Positions 6,568-6,776 of a stretch of 6,776 nucleotides of DNA are shown here, one piece after another. This stretch comes from Deltaproteobacteria bacterium. Lineage in GTDB: Bacteria; Desulfobacterota; Dissulfuribacteria; Dissulfuribacterales; QOAL01. The notes under the pieces were generated by a model, which worked only from the letters and a program-made list of their open reading frames with translations, was not told the DNA's origin and ran no database searches. The first letter of the stretch is position 1. Every line of letters begins with the position of its first letter. Location of the stretch: assembly GCA_027068235.1 (NCBI GenBank), contig JAMOUE010000329.1, forward strand, positions 1 through 6,776. The letters are read 5' to 3'. A program made the position numbers and the translations under genes.

Positions 6568-6776
6568 TTAGGAAAGACGTGCAATTTTTGCACGTGTCTT
6601 GCAGGATTTAAAGATCTTGTTCCATATCTCTAATTTTGCTGTCCCACTCTTTTCCAACTTGAAACCAGATTTCCCAAATAATTTAACCAGTTCGAAATAG
6701 ATTTGGCTCGTATCAAACAAATGGTGTTCTTTCAAAATAAAAAGATATTTATTTGTGCAAAAAAGTAAAAGCACCC
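6568..6776 (-). CDS. Possible C-terminal fragment of an unrecognised protein
   Basis: A minus-strand frame is open from the right window edge to a TAA at 6568-6570, giving 68 or more residues. The first possible start in view is a GTG at 6772-6774, but the frame is simply open to the edge, so the gene probably begins outside the window. The composition (mixed charged, aromatic and aliphatic residues, e.g. HHLFDTSQIYFELVKLFGK and KLEIWNKIFKSC) looks protein-like rather than low-complexity. No family is recognised. It would converge on the lipoprotein gene. An inverted repeat overlaps its last codons. It could still be a chance frame in AT-rich DNA. Confidence 0.4.
   Translation of the reverse strand, partial: VLLLFCTNKYLFILKEHHLFDTSQIYFELVKLFGKSGFKLEKSGTAKLEIWNKIFKSCKTRAKIARLS
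6574..6600. repeat. Inverted repeat at the end of the minus-strand frame
   Basis: ACGTGCAA (6577-6584) and TTGCACGT (6588-6595) form a perfect 8-bp stem with a TTT loop. Alternatively, AAGAC plus GTGCAA pairs with TTGCAC and GTCTT over 11 bp with a 2-base bulge. It sits in the last codons of the minus-strand frame. Neither strand has a proper T run directly after it, so it is a poor intrinsic terminator; it may be an RNA 3'-end structure or a protein-binding palindrome. Confidence 0.45.

Overview
The window looks like a moderately AT-rich chromosomal stretch from a diderm (Gram-negative-type) bacterium. Supporting this are a lipoprotein with a lipobox and a glycine-zipper domain, a large hybrid histidine kinase, and a proteobacterial-style tRNA-Thr. 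A Desulfobacterota/deltaproteobacterium-like source fits the gene style and the frequent AGA/AGG and ATA codons, but this is an impression and not a placement. There is no transposase, integrase, CRISPR array or rRNA.

Layout: (1) Bases 2-2713 hold the 3' part of a plus-strand gene for a multi-PAS tripartite hybrid sensor kinase (PAS x3, HisKA, HATPase, receiver, Hpt); it begins upstream of the window. (2) Bases 2714-2984 are an AT-rich spacer with a candidate promoter for the next gene. (3) Bases 2985-3731 and 3799-5433 encode two unrecognised membrane-anchored coiled-coil proteins of 248 and 544 aa. A strong hairpin terminator lies in the 67-base gap between them, and a second perfect-stem terminator closes the pair. 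(4) Bases 5606-5681 are a tRNA-Thr(CGT) gene with its own well-formed promoter. (5) Bases 5908-6459 encode a proline-rich, glycine-zipper outer-membrane-type lipoprotein followed by a hairpin terminator. (6) On the minus strand, bases 6568-6776 may be the C-terminal end of another gene running in from the right.

How the genes may work together: the kinase has every element of an internal His-Asp-His phosphorelay but no response regulator follows it here, so its output partner must be elsewhere or upstream. The two coiled-coil genes probably form one transcription unit, with the internal terminator lowering expression of the second gene. Their shared design (short N-terminal membrane anchor, long coiled-coil rod) suggests a structural or scaffold pair at the inner membrane. 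This is the least explained part of the window and the best candidate for an undescribed system. The tRNA and lipoprotein genes appear to be independent units.
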